Below are positions 23,481 through 35,915 of a stretch of 64,000 nucleotides of DNA, piece after piece. The stretch comes from Dechloromonas hortensis (GTDB taxonomy: Bacteria; Pseudomonadota; Gammaproteobacteria; Burkholderiales; Rhodocyclaceae), in NCBI RefSeq assembly GCF_009469765.1, contig NZ_SSSQ01000006.1:62001-126000 (forward strand). Reading direction: 5' to 3'. The position numbers were made by a program, and so were the translations under genes. Numbering within the stretch: position 1 is the stretch's first letter; every line of letters begins with the position of its first letter. The notes beneath the pieces were generated by a model. It was not told the origin of the DNA, did not search any database, and saw only the letters and a program-made list of their open reading frames with translations.

Positions 23481-24475
23481 CAGGCGGCGCGACGCAGGGC
23501 GTGGAAGAAGCCGTGTTCGCGCTCGGCGATCAGGCGCAGCTTGTCGGCCAGTGCGGCAGGGGCCAGCGGGTCGCGGTCGCGAATCTGGCGGGCGGTGAGC
23601 AGGGCGAATTCGCGCCATTCATCGCCGATGTCGATCAGTTGCTCAGCCAGTTCGTTGAGTGCCGGACGGGCGAGCAGTTCGGCGGCCTCCTGCAGGAAGG
23701 AGGCGTAGATGAAGCGGAAACCGCCGCCGCCAGTGCCGATTTCCTCCTGCATGCGGACGACCTGGCCGATGAACAGCTTGGTGCGCGCCGCATCATTTTT
23801 CGCGTCCAGCCGCTCGATGGCCTTGGCCAGTCGGCGGATGCCGCGGACGCCGATGATCGGCAGGGGCGCATCGAGCATGATGCGCGTCGTCTTCTTGATG
23901 GCGGCCGGCAAAACTTTCTGCCAGTCGGGCGTTTGCGGCTTGCCGACCGGGTAGTAGAGCAGGCCTTTCGGGGCCAGTACGCCCTTGGCGAAACGAGCCC
24001 GCTGCAGGTCGGCCGGGGCGCAGCTGACGGGGGTTTCGGCGACCGGGTCGGAGAGCAGATAGTCGCCGGAGGCGCGGTCGCGGCCGAAGGCCAGGACGTT
24101 GTGGGCGTTGAAGTGAAAGCGCAGGTCGGCCGGCAGATAGGGCAGCCAGAAGACCGACGTCTGCAGGCCGACGACCTGGCCGGCATCGAGCAGTTCGTTC
24201 AGGCGGGCGACGCCGGCCGCCGGCTGGCGGAAGGTTTCGAAGCGCATCTTCAGGCCGAGCGGTTTTTGCAGGCCCTTGATGATGAATTTCGGCGGCATCC
24301 GGTAGCCGACCAGCGGCAGGCCGTTGATCTTGACGATGGGCAGGTAGGCAAAGGAGAGGGCCGAGGCGAGGCCGAAAGTCATCGGCTCCGACAGCGGCAG
24401 GCCGTGGTGGCGCAGCATCGAGGCCATGACGCCGCTTTCGCAATGCGAAGCCTGGCTGTGCTGGAAGGCCATCAT
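23480..24475 (-). CDS. BtrH-like (BtrH_N / DUF4872) acyltransferase-type protein
   Basis: 331 residues from ATG 24475, whose ATGA overlaps the stop of the 131-residue gene. The N-terminal QHSQASHCESGVMASMLRHHG (about 4-24) contains the single candidate nucleophilic cysteine and is the hallmark of the BtrH N-terminal domain. A papain-like ACP-dependent acyl transfer is known for butirosin BtrH itself, which moves an acyl side chain from an ACP to an aminoglycoside. A central HFNAHNVLAFGRDRASGDYLLSDPVAETP contains the likely His and Asp. The C-terminal half is DUF4872-like. Beside an ACP, it could transfer an acyl group onto an acceptor before export. The acceptor is unknown. Confidence 0.75.
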   Translation of the reverse strand: MMAFQHSQASHCESGVMASMLRHHGLPLSEPMTFGLASALSFAYLPIVKINGLPLVGYRMPPKFIIKGLQKPLGLKMRFETFRQPAAGVARLNELLDAGQVVGLQTSVFWLPYLPADLRFHFNAHNVLAFGRDRASGDYLLSDPVAETPVSCAPADLQRARFAKGVLAPKGLLYYPVGKPQTPDWQKVLPAAIKKTTRIMLDAPLPIIGVRGIRRLAKAIERLDAKNDAARTKLFIGQVVRMQEEIGTGGGGFRFIYASFLQEAAELLARPALNELAEQLIDIGDEWREFALLTARQIRDRDPLAPAALADKLRLIAEREHGFFHALRRAA

Positions 24476-24867
24476 TCGGTCTTTTGCAACTGGTCGACCG
24501 TCAGGCCCATCGCCTCGGCGTAGCGGCCGAGCAGGCGCGGCGACAGACGGGCGAAGACGGCCGGCCGGAAGTGGCGGCGAATGCGCCACTGCCAGATGCC
24601 GCTCGCCTGTGCCAGCAGCGGTATATCCATCCGGACCCGGTGCATGTGGTATTCGAGCGCCGAGGTCTGGCCGGCCTCAACGCGCCGGCGCGCATCCTCG
24701 GTCATGCGCAGCAGGTCGTCCACCGCCTGGCGGGTGACGATTTCCTCGACTTCCCAGCCGGCCGATTGGACGAGGTGCATTTTGCCGTCGCCGCCGCGGG
24801 CATAGACCGCCTTCTTGTGGCCGGCCAGCGTGCTGTTACCTTCCTGCGGAACTTCGCTATCCAGCAT
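24472..24867 (-). CDS. Conserved-looking 131-residue protein of unknown function
   Basis: I do not recognise the family. The start (MLDSEVPQEGNSTLAGHKKAVYARG) is a strand-rich segment ending in GGDGKMHLVQSAGWEVEE. A long helix with EDARRRVEAGQTSALEYHMHRVRMD follows, and the C-terminus (RLSPRLLGRYAEAMGLTVDQLQ) is helical and could be a small helix-turn-helix-like unit. There is no signal peptide, no membrane segment and no obvious catalytic motif. It overlaps both neighbours (11 bases with the KAS III gene, 4 with BtrH) and so must be an integral part of the cluster. It may be a scaffold or acceptor. Confidence 0.6.
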   Translation of the reverse strand: MLDSEVPQEGNSTLAGHKKAVYARGGDGKMHLVQSAGWEVEEIVTRQAVDDLLRMTEDARRRVEAGQTSALEYHMHRVRMDIPLLAQASGIWQWRIRRHFRPAVFARLSPRLLGRYAEAMGLTVDQLQKTE

Positions 24868-26023
24868 GGTCGACCGCCGTCAGGTGCATTAGCGAGCCGG
24901 TGAAGCGGCCGCTCTCCGGAATAAAGCAGAGCAGGCGCTCGCCGGCCTGCAAACGGCCGCTCTTCAGCAACTCGTCGAGCATGATGTAGATCGAAGCCGA
25001 GCCGGTATTGCCCTTGTCGTGCAGGTTGGTGAACCACTTGTCCTGAGGGAAATGAAAATTAGCGGCGGCCATGCAGTCGGCCATCGGCTGCCGGAAGTAT
25101 TCGGAAGACATGTGCGGCAAGAACCAGTCGATTTCGCCGGCCTGCAGGCCGCGCGTCGCCATCGCCCTGGCCAGCGACTTGCCGATGGTCTGGTAGGCGA
25201 CGGCTTCGTTGAGCAGGCGGACATCCTGCTTGACCGCGAAGATCGAGCGGCTGTTCCGTTCTTCCGGCGAGTATTGCTGCCAGCCCTTGAGCGTGCCGTC
25301 GGCCAGCTTTTCGGCGCCGGCGTACATGCAGGCTTCCATCGAGTCGGCCTGCGACAGGATGTCGATCCAGTCGATGCGCAGCGACAGGCGGTCGGGATGG
25401 GGGCGGTCCTGGAGCAGCATGGCGCCGGCGCCGTCGGAGAGCATCCAGCGCAGGAAATCCTTTTCGAAGGCGATTTCCGGATTGGCTTCCAGTTCGCTGA
25501 TTCGATGTGCCGACTCTGCCTCGAAGTTACGCGCATGCAGGCTGAGTGAGGCCAGCTCCGATCCGGTGGCGACGGCGTTCTTCGCCTGGCCACAAAGGAC
25601 CGCCATCCAGGCGTATTTCAGTGCGGTGATGCCGGCCACGCAGATGCCGGCGGTGGACGCCACTTCGCAGGCCGGAATGCCCAGCTCGCCATGCACCATG
25701 ACACCATGATTGGGCATCAACTGGTCGGGGCAGGAGGTGCCGGTCACCAGGCAGTCGATGTCGGCCGGCGAGAAGCGCTCGCTGGCCAGCTGGCGCACGG
25801 CTTCGGCGGTCAGCTGCGCATTGGTGTGGGTGGCGGCGCCGCTGGCCGGATCGATCGCATAGTGCCGTGTCCGGATGCCATTGCTGCGCAGCACGATGCG
25901 CCGCGCCCGTGACGGCTTGCCGCCGATCATGCCGAGCACGCTTTCGATCTCTTCGTTGGCGACCGGCGCGTTGGGCAAAAAGGTGGAAGTGCCGGTGATG
26001 TAAACCTTGCCGCTACTGTGCAT
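24857..26023 (-). CDS. KAS III-like condensing enzyme, DarB-type
   Basis: 388 residues. The thiolase-fold active site is complete: C128 in VASTAGICVAGITALKYA, H304 in DWFLPHMSSEYF and N339 in DKGNTGSASIYIML, the KAS III Cys-His-Asn triad. The N-terminus YITGTSTFLPN and GIRTRHYAIDPASG are also characteristic. The close match to DarB-like enzymes rests on the DarA-like gene directly upstream (11-base overlap). DarB condenses two ACP- or CoA-bound chains to a cyclohexanedione in dialkylresorcinol synthesis; here that is an inference. Primer and extender are unknown. Confidence 0.85.
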   Translation of the reverse strand: MHSSGKVYITGTSTFLPNAPVANEEIESVLGMIGGKPSRARRIVLRSNGIRTRHYAIDPASGAATHTNAQLTAEAVRQLASERFSPADIDCLVTGTSCPDQLMPNHGVMVHGELGIPACEVASTAGICVAGITALKYAWMAVLCGQAKNAVATGSELASLSLHARNFEAESAHRISELEANPEIAFEKDFLRWMLSDGAGAMLLQDRPHPDRLSLRIDWIDILSQADSMEACMYAGAEKLADGTLKGWQQYSPEERNSRSIFAVKQDVRLLNEAVAYQTIGKSLARAMATRGLQAGEIDWFLPHMSSEYFRQPMADCMAAANFHFPQDKWFTNLHDKGNTGSASIYIMLDELLKSGRLQAGERLLCFIPESGRFTGSLMHLTAVDHAG

Positions 26024-26957
26024 ATTTTTCTAGGTTGTATTCCTGCGAGCCGGAAGGTTGTTCGAGTTCGTTCTTCAGCCGATCAAGCCGGGGTTTGAGC
26101 AGGGGGGAAAACAACCATTGTAACAACAGGCTTAAAGGAACGACCGTCAATACCAGCGTAATCAGATACAGCGTAAAGATGAGCAATATCGGCCGTCGCC
26201 GCCATTGGCCGCGTTTTCCGAAGGCGCGGATCAGTTTCGACCAGACGCGGAAGGCGCGCTGGCCGGCCCGTTCGCTGAGCGCCAGACGTGCATTGACGGT
26301 GACGGCGCGCAGTCCGGCCAGCATCGCGGCGCCCGATTTTTCCTCGTCGCGATCCAGCGCATCGGCCAGGGCGCGCCCGAAACGGCTGGCTTGACGGATT
26401 TCTTCCGCCGCCACGCCGGCGGCGGGCAGTCCAAGGAAACGGTCTCGGCGGCCGGTCAGCACCCAGCGTGGCGTCGTGATAAAGGTAGCGAGCGGGTGGC
26501 CCTGGTCGGTAAAGGCCAGGTGGTCGCGTAATTGGCCGCCGGCTTCGCCGATCAGGTGCTGCATCGTCTGTTGTGCCGACAGCCACATGTTGCGGCAGGC
26601 GACCAGCGTGATCACCGGCTTGCCGTGGATCAGTTGCCGGCCGGCCGGGCTGTGCAGAAAGGCGGTCATCGGCAACGCCGGCGACAGATACCAGACCTGG
26701 TAGGTCAGGATGACCAGGTCAAACGGCGTATCGGCGGCGATGCTCAGCGGTTTGAGTGGCGGTGCATCCAGTTGCACGCACTCCGGAAAGGCATCGACAA
26801 AGTCGATAATCGGCCACGGCCACGGGTACGCCGTCTCGGGAACCAGCGTCTCCAGATGCACCCGATGCCCCGCCGCGCGCAAGGGTTCGACGAGTTGGGC
26901 GGTGATCTGCGCAAGCTGGCCGGTTTGCGAGTAATTGACGACGAGAACGTTTTTCAA
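26013..26957 (-). CDS. DarA-like flavodoxin-fold protein with C-terminal membrane helix
   Basis: 314 residues if the TTG at 26957 is the start, giving LKNVLVVNYSQTGQLAQI, the way family members begin; the frame stays open to 26996 and no ATG is available. The SQTGQL loop fits the FMN-binding phosphate loop of flavodoxin-like proteins, and LVILTYQVWYLSPALPMTAFLHS and LVACRNMWLSAQ are further family segments. The C-terminus is a membrane helix or hairpin (ILLIFTLYLITLVLTVVPLSLLLQWLF), so it is an inner-membrane protein. Members are annotated as dialkylresorcinol-condensing enzyme DarA, although that enzyme's named role is aromatisation (FMN-dependent oxidation). It is the first gene of the cluster. 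Confidence 0.72.
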   Translation of the reverse strand: MKNVLVVNYSQTGQLAQITAQLVEPLRAAGHRVHLETLVPETAYPWPWPIIDFVDAFPECVQLDAPPLKPLSIAADTPFDLVILTYQVWYLSPALPMTAFLHSPAGRQLIHGKPVITLVACRNMWLSAQQTMQHLIGEAGGQLRDHLAFTDQGHPLATFITTPRWVLTGRRDRFLGLPAAGVAAEEIRQASRFGRALADALDRDEEKSGAAMLAGLRAVTVNARLALSERAGQRAFRVWSKLIRAFGKRGQWRRRPILLIFTLYLITLVLTVVPLSLLLQWLFSPLLKPRLDRLKNELEQPSGSQEYNLEKYAQ

Positions 26958-26980
26958 GGGGCTGGCAGGTGGCTGAATAA

Positions 26981-29585
<2,605 letters not shown>

Positions 29586-29589
<4 letters not shown>

Positions 29590-29894
29590 GCCAGAAAGGC
29601 TACATCGTTGCCGAGGTGAAGGTGCATGATGCCGAGGCTTTCGATCGTTACCGGGCCTTGTCGACGGCGGCTGTCGAGCAGTACGGCGGCCGTTTCATCG
29701 TCCGTGGTGGTGCCGCCGAAATCCTCGAAGGACCATGGAGTGCGCCGCAGCGCCTGATCGTCGTCGAATTCGACACGGTCGAGCAGGCCAAACGTTTTTA
29801 TTATTCCGACGAATACCAGAAGGCGCGCAAAGTGCGCGAAAATGCCGGCGAAATGAATATGCTGGTGGCAACTGGCGTTGATAGTTTAGTTTAA
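29586..29894 (+). CDS. DUF1330 domain protein
   Basis: 102 residues from GTG 29586, overlapping the kdsA stop as GTGA. The ferredoxin-like DUF1330 pattern is clear: [20 protein letters not shown] (5-24), [34 protein letters not shown], and [24 protein letters not shown]1330 members fold like dimeric alpha-beta-barrel/EthD-type proteins, without an established reaction. Its position between kdsA and eno suggests co-transcription rather than any link to LPS or glycolysis. Confidence 0.9.
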
Positions 29895-29918
29895 GTGGTT
29901 ATTTCAATTTATTGATAA

Positions 29919-31214
<1,296 letters not shown>

Positions 31215-31220
31215 GGTTTT

Positions 31221-31505
31221 ATGCGCTGGCTGACGGTCGGCCTCCTTGCAGCCATCGGCCTGCTCCAATACCCGCTGTGGGTGGGTAAGGGGGGCTGGCT
31301 GAAGGTATGGGAGTACGACCGTCAATTGCAGGCGCAGAAGGAAGTTACCAAAAAGCTGGAAATCAGGAACGCGGGCCTCGATGCCGAGGTTCGCGATCTG
31401 AAGCAGGGTTACGACGCGATCGAGGAGCGCGCCCGTTTCGAACTGGGCATGATCCGGCAGGATGAAAGCTTCGTACAGATCCCGGAAAAAGTTCCCGGAA
31501 AATAG
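31221..31505 (+). CDS. ftsB: Cell division protein FtsB
   Basis: 94 residues. A short cytoplasmic start, one membrane helix ([19 protein letters not shown], about 4-22), then a leucine-zipper-like coiled coil ([31 protein letters not shown], about 31-61), and a periplasmic tail. FtsB links FtsL and FtsQ in the division complex. Length and placement immediately after eno match the usual eno-ftsB pair. No terminator is seen between them, so they share a transcript. Confidence 0.92.
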   Translation: MRWLTVGLLAAIGLLQYPLWVGKGGWLKVWEYDRQLQAQKEVTKKLEIRNAGLDAEVRDLKQGYDAIEERARFELGMIRQDESFVQIPEKVPGK

Positions 31506-31601
31506 CCGGGAAAAAGGCGTTCACCGCAGTAGTCACCAGCATTTGCCTCCGCTAGAATCGCTCTCAGCAGTCCCCCACGCAGAGCGCTCGAGGAGAACAA
31601 C

Positions 31602-32075
31602 ATGCTGCTCAAGGTTGGAGAAAGAGCTCCCGCATTTGCCTTGCCGGATGCCGATATGGAGACTGTCGATCTGGCGGCCTACCAGGGCAAAAAGCACATC
31701 GTCCTGTTCTTCTATCCGAAGGACGGTACCCCTTGCTGTACCAAGGAGGCGACCGACTTTTCAGATCATGAGGGCGACTTCGAACGACAAGACTGCGTGC
31801 TGTTCGGCATCAGTCGCGACGACTGCCTGAAGCATGCGGAGTTTCGCGACAAGGAAGGTATCGGTCTCGAGCTGCTGTCGGATACCGAAGGCACGGTTTG
31901 CAAGCAGTATGGTGTCTGGCAGGCGAAAGAGGTGGATGGTCACAAGAAATACGCTATTGTCCGCTCCACCTTCATCATCGATCGCACCGGCGTCATTCGC
32001 CATGCGCTCTACAACGTAAATTACAAAGGTCATGCACTGGAAGTGCTGCGCCTCGTCAAGGAATTGAACTCATGA
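31602..32075 (+). CDS. bcp: Thiol peroxidase of the Bcp/PrxQ type
   Basis: 157 residues. The peroxidatic cysteine lies in YPKDGTPCCTKEATDF near residue 45, where most members read TPGCT; the resolving cysteine is probably C67 or C75 in ERQDCVLFGISRDDCLKH. FFIDRTG-like segment STFIIDRTGVIRH near 130 is characteristic. It detoxifies peroxides in the cytosol using thioredoxin. A good GAGGAG ribosome site precedes the ATG. The stop overlaps the ATG of the slyD-like gene (ATGA), so the two form a small stress/protein-quality unit. Confidence 0.9.
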   Translation: MLLKVGERAPAFALPDADMETVDLAAYQGKKHIVLFFYPKDGTPCCTKEATDFSDHEGDFERQDCVLFGISRDDCLKHAEFRDKEGIGLELLSDTEGTVCKQYGVWQAKEVDGHKKYAIVRSTFIIDRTGVIRHALYNVNYKGHALEVLRLVKELNS

Positions 32076-32572
32076 ACATGCTGGTTGCCAGGAATACCGT
32101 CATCACCCTCGATTACCACGTTACCGATCCGGATGGCGAGGTGGTGGACGAAGGCCGCGAGCCGCTCATTTACCTGCACGGCGGTTACGACGACATTTTC
32201 CCGAAAATCGAGGAAGCCCTGCAGGGTAAGGGCATCGGCGAATCGATCCAGGTCAAGCTGCAGCCGGACGAGGCCTTTGGCGATTACGATGCCGAGATGG
32301 TTCAGATCGAACCGCGCAAGGATTTCCCGAAGGAACTCCAGGTCGGCATGCAGTTTGAAGGCGGTGCTGAAGGTGGCGATGACGAAGATTTCATCATTTA
32401 TCGCGTCACCGATATTGCTGACGACAAGGTGGTGCTCGACGGCAACCACCCGCTGGCTGGCATGGCCCTGGTTTTCACCTGCACGGTGACGGCGGTGCGT
32501 CCGGCCAGTGCCGAGGAAATTGAACACGGTCACGTCCACAATCCGGACGAAGACGGCGAAGCCTGCCACTAA
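32072..32572 (+). CDS. slyD: FKBP-type peptidyl-prolyl isomerase, SlyD-like
   Basis: 166 residues from ATG 32072. FKBP core: VITLDYHVTDPDGEVVDEG (10-28), PLIYLHGGYDDIFPKIEEALQGKGIGE (split flap region), and DEAFGDYDAEMVQIEPRKDFPKEL leading into the IF (insert-in-flap) chaperone domain, then PLAGMALVFTCTVTAVRPA. A short His/Cys-containing tail (EHGHVHNPDEDGEACH) recalls the metal-binding tail of SlyD, here reduced. It is a cytosolic prolyl isomerase/chaperone. The terminator at 32593 closes the unit. Confidence 0.9.
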   Translation: MNMLVARNTVITLDYHVTDPDGEVVDEGREPLIYLHGGYDDIFPKIEEALQGKGIGESIQVKLQPDEAFGDYDAEMVQIEPRKDFPKELQVGMQFEGGAEGGDDEDFIIYRVTDIADDKVVLDGNHPLAGMALVFTCTVTAVRPASAEEIEHGHVHNPDEDGEACH

Positions 32573-32592
32573 GCGCTCAGGCTTGCTGTGCA

Positions 32593-32621
32593 ATGGCGGC
32601 CCGCGAGGCCGCCATTTTTTT
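32593..32621 (+). terminator. Rho-independent terminator after slyD
   Basis: ATGGCGGCC at 32593-32601 pairs with GGCCGCCAT at 32607-32615 around a five-base loop and is followed by seven Ts. It lies between slyD and the convergent binding-protein gene. Confidence 0.9.
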
Positions 32622-32623
32622 GT

Positions 32624-33757
32624 CTAGCGCAGCAGCTTTCCCTCGCGATTGAGGATGGTGATGTCGACGTAGTTCAGACCGCTCTGGCTTTTGCCCGAAT
32701 AGTTGATGAACACACCGCCCATGTCTCGGTTGTTCAGGCTCTTCAGTGCTTCCCGGAGTTGCTTGCCGGTCGGGTTGGGGCCTGCCTTGCGCAGGCCTTC
32801 GCCGATGATCTTGGCGCTCAGGTAGCCCTCGATCAGGGTGTGATTGAGGGCGGTCTCGGTATTGGGGAAACGTTTGTAGGCCGCCTGGATTTCCTTGATC
32901 AGCGGCGTGGAGACGGCATTGGGAGCGGGTACCACCTGGGTAATGCTCAGCCCCTTGGCGATTTCCGGGCCGATTTTGGCGGCGACCTGCGGGCCGTCGG
33001 TGGTCGAGATGGTTGCTAGCTGAGAGACGTTGCCTGCGGCCCGCATCTGCTTGACGAACTCGGCGCTTGCCGCCGTGTTCGAAATCATGATCACGGTTTG
33101 CGGATTGGCGGCGACGATTGTCTTGACCGCCGCGGCGACTTCCGTCGTGTTCTTCTCGTAGCTGGCGCGGGCGATTATTTCGCCCTTGTACTGGGCGACG
33201 AGTTTCTCGGCGCTGCTCAGGCCGTCCTGGCCAAAGGGGTCGTTCTGATAGAACACGGCAAAACGCTTGTTGCCGGTGGACGCGAACTGCTCGACGATTT
33301 TTTCAATTTCATTGGCGTAACTGGCGCGGGTCAGGAACAGCCAGGGATTATTGCTGCCGACGATGCTGGAGGCTCCGGTCCTGACCCCAACCAGCGGAAT
33401 GCCTGTGTCGTCGAGTAAGTGTTCGCCGAGCAGGGCGCTGACGTTACCGGTGCCGACGATGCCGGTCAGCGCGACGGGCTGCGCTTCCTGGATTAGCTGG
33501 CGGGCCTGGCGAACGGTTTGCTCAGTCTTGTATTCGTCGTCTTTGCTGACCAGTTTGAGCTTGGCGCCGTTAATGCCACCGCTGGCGTTGGTAGCATCGA
33601 TATAGAGCTGGATGCCGGCGCGCAGGCTGCTGCCGGTCGGGGCCAGCGGTCCGGAAAAGGGGGCAACCTGGCCAAGGACAATGTCGGCGGCGGCCTGGCA
33701 CTCCACCAGATTCAGCGTACTCAGGGCAAGTAGTGCGAAAAGCTGGCGGAGCGACAT
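32624..33757 (-). CDS. LivK-type periplasmic binding protein (chemoreceptor partner?)
   Basis: 377 residues from ATG 33757, preceded by AAGGGG. An in-frame ATG at 33778 overlaps the upstream chemoreceptor stop but would extend the signal peptide oddly. The signal peptide MSLRQLFALLALSTLNLVECQA is followed by the Peripla_BP_6 fold: IVLGQVAPFSGPLAPTG, GINGAKLKLVSKDDEYK, GIVGTGNVSALLGEHLL, and FAVFYQNDPFGQDGLSSAEKL. These bind amino acids or short carboxylates. No ABC permease or ATPase is nearby. Instead it follows a methyl-accepting protein gene directly, so it may present ligand to that receptor. Confidence 0.88.
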   Translation of the reverse strand: MSLRQLFALLALSTLNLVECQAAADIVLGQVAPFSGPLAPTGSSLRAGIQLYIDATNASGGINGAKLKLVSKDDEYKTEQTVRQARQLIQEAQPVALTGIVGTGNVSALLGEHLLDDTGIPLVGVRTGASSIVGSNNPWLFLTRASYANEIEKIVEQFASTGNKRFAVFYQNDPFGQDGLSSAEKLVAQYKGEIIARASYEKNTTEVAAAVKTIVAANPQTVIMISNTAASAEFVKQMRAAGNVSQLATISTTDGPQVAAKIGPEIAKGLSITQVVPAPNAVSTPLIKEIQAAYKRFPNTETALNHTLIEGYLSAKIIGEGLRKAGPNPTGKQLREALKSLNNRDMGGVFINYSGKSQSGLNYVDITILNREGKLLR

Positions 33758-33774
33758 GGTGTTCCCCTTGTTGG

Positions 33775-35799
33775 TCAATCGGCGATCTTAAAATGGGCGA
33801 TTTCGCTGCTTACGCTGCTGGCCAAATCTTCCAGGTTGCTAGCTTCGGCGGCCGCTCGTGATACGGCGCTACTGTTGCCCGAGGCCATCTTGAGGATTTC
33901 GGCAACGTGACCGGAGATCTGGCGGCTGGCTGAAATCTGGGCTTGTACCGCCTGCGAGATTAGTTTAACCCCGTCGGTCGTCGAGTGCACCGAGGCGGTA
34001 GCGCTGGCCAGGATTTGCGACACGTTGCGGGCCTGCTCGGTACTTTCCTGCAAGGCGTTGGTGCCACTCTGGATAGCTGATTCGACACTGCCGATCCGGT
34101 TGCTGACGGCCTGGGTCAGGCGGTCGATTTCGTTGGCTGACTGTGCCGATTTCTCGGCCAGCTTGCGCACTTCGTCGGCCACCACGGCGAAGCCGCGACC
34201 GGCTTCACCGGCACGTGCCGCCTCAATGGCTGCGTTCAGCGCCAGCAGGTTGGTCTGATCGGCAATATCGCGCACTTGGGCAGTCATCTGGCAGATATCG
34301 AGCGTGACCTTGACGAACTCGTGCACCGTAGCCGCAATTTCGCTGACCGCCTGCTCGGCGACACCGATGTCGCGCAGCATGACGGTCAGGCTGTTGTGGC
34401 CAAGTTCGGTCTGTTCGCGGCTCTGGCGGGCCACGGCATCGACGTCGGCGGCACTGGAGGCGACTTCCTGGATATTGCCGGAAATCGACGATACCGCTGT
34501 CGTGGCCTGTTCAGACAAGGCTTCCTGTGCGCTCGAACTGCTGGCGATCTGGCTTGTCGCCGAGGCCAGCGTATGGGCCGCGTCGCGCACGTTGCCGGCG
34601 TTGTGTTGCAGGGTGCGGATGACCTGGCGGAATGAACTGGCCATGCGATTGAAGCTCTCGGCAATTTCCGAGAACTCGTCGCGCGAGTCGATGCGAATTT
34701 CGTGGCGCAGGTCGCCGTCGGCCAGTCGGCGGCTGCCGCCGATGATGTCCCTGCTGCCGCGGGCCAGGGACAGGTAGAAGCCGATCGAGAAATAGGTGGC
34801 GATCAACACGCCGAGGGTGGCGATCAGAATATTGATGAAGCGTTTGATCTGGAGGCGGGATTCCCTTTTCTCCAGTGCCTCGCGCAAGGCATTCTCGACG
34901 ACAGCGTACATTTCGCCCGCACTCTTCAGAGCCGCCTCGGTTTTAGCCAACACGTCGGTCGGCTGGACATCCATGTCGATTTTGAAAATGATTTCGTTAC
35001 TGATGAATTTGCTCAGGGCTACGATGTCTTTTTCAAGATTGCCGCGTGCCAGTTCGATGGCGGCAGCGTTTTCGCCGCCGGCGGTGGCTCGGTGCAGGGT
35101 TTCGCCGGTACGCAGCAGTTGCAGGTCAAGGTCGCTGAGCAGTTTGTCGAGCCGTCCCTTGTCGCTGGCATCAACCATTTGCACCTCGGCGACATGGCTG
35201 GCCTTGAGGCGGAGCTGGGTGATGATGGCGAGCAGTTGCGGCAGCTCTGAAACCAGGGTGTCGTTCAGGTAATAGGTGGCGACTTCGCCATTCAGCGTCA
35301 GGCCGGCCCGGTCGGCGATATTGCGTGCCTGGGAATTCAGGTTTTGTTCTAGGCGTTCGGTGACCTTGCGAATTTCCGGGGTCGTGGCATTTGGCAGCGT
35401 ATCGCGGGCGCTGCTCCATTCCTTGGCGAGCTTTTCCCAGCTTTCCTGAAGCGCCCAGTCGTCCGGCGTCGCTTTGCGGCCGGTGACGATCAGCTCGTCT
35501 ATCGTCAGCGCGGCCTTCTTGGCCTTTTCCTCCAGACCGGGTAGTGAGGAGCCAGCGGATAGAAGCGTCATGGCCGTTACTTGGTCATGGAAGGCCTCTG
35601 TCATTTGCCGGATAGGAACGATGGCACGGGCGCCGACGATGCCATCGCGGGTGTTCGCCAACTGGCTGCCGACCGACCACAGGAACTGAAAGAGCAGGCC
35701 AGCGATCAGGGTGCCCGTTGCGGCGCCGATGGCGACGAAGCGCGAAGCAAAACGCAGGCGGTTCATGACTTGAACTGCCGGTTCGAACAAAACGATCAT
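33775..35799 (-). CDS. Methyl-accepting chemotaxis protein
   Basis: 674 residues. TM1 is at about 21-43 and TM2 at 322-345, enclosing a 278-residue, predominantly helical periplasmic domain (helical-bundle-like, about 45-320). A HAMP domain follows (about 346-400), then a long signalling coiled coil. The hairpin tip is [38 protein letters not shown] (about 540-580, conserved in all such receptors). No C-terminal CheR/B pentapeptide is visible (ends [10 protein letters not shown]). The stop overlaps the possible upstream ATG of the binding-protein gene, so the two are translated together. Ligand unknown. Confidence 0.93.
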   Translation of the reverse strand: MIVLFEPAVQVMNRLRFASRFVAIGAATGTLIAGLLFQFLWSVGSQLANTRDGIVGARAIVPIRQMTEAFHDQVTAMTLLSAGSSLPGLEEKAKKAALTIDELIVTGRKATPDDWALQESWEKLAKEWSSARDTLPNATTPEIRKVTERLEQNLNSQARNIADRAGLTLNGEVATYYLNDTLVSELPQLLAIITQLRLKASHVAEVQMVDASDKGRLDKLLSDLDLQLLRTGETLHRATAGGENAAAIELARGNLEKDIVALSKFISNEIIFKIDMDVQPTDVLAKTEAALKSAGEMYAVVENALREALEKRESRLQIKRFINILIATLGVLIATYFSIGFYLSLARGSRDIIGGSRRLADGDLRHEIRIDSRDEFSEIAESFNRMASSFRQVIRTLQHNAGNVRDAAHTLASATSQIASSSSAQEALSEQATTAVSSISGNIQEVASSAADVDAVARQSREQTELGHNSLTVMLRDIGVAEQAVSEIAATVHEFVKVTLDICQMTAQVRDIADQTNLLALNAAIEAARAGEAGRGFAVVADEVRKLAEKSAQSANEIDRLTQAVSNRIGSVESAIQSGTNALQESTEQARNVSQILASATASVHSTTDGVKLISQAVQAQISASRQISGHVAEILKMASGNSSAVSRAAAEASNLEDLASSVSSEIAHFKIAD

Positions 35800-35915
35800 T
35801 TGACTGTTTCCTTCTTTGCTGCTTTGTTATTTTAGGAAACGGATTGTCTATAACTCGCCCCTGTGTCGGGAATTGGGGAAAATACGTAGTGGTAAATCAA
35901 TTCATTGATGCGTAA

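Noticed and set aside
31493..31516. TTCCCGG...CCGGGAA hairpin after ftsB
   Set aside because: No T run on the plus strand; it is followed by As, and no minus-strand gene needs it. Not called as a terminator.
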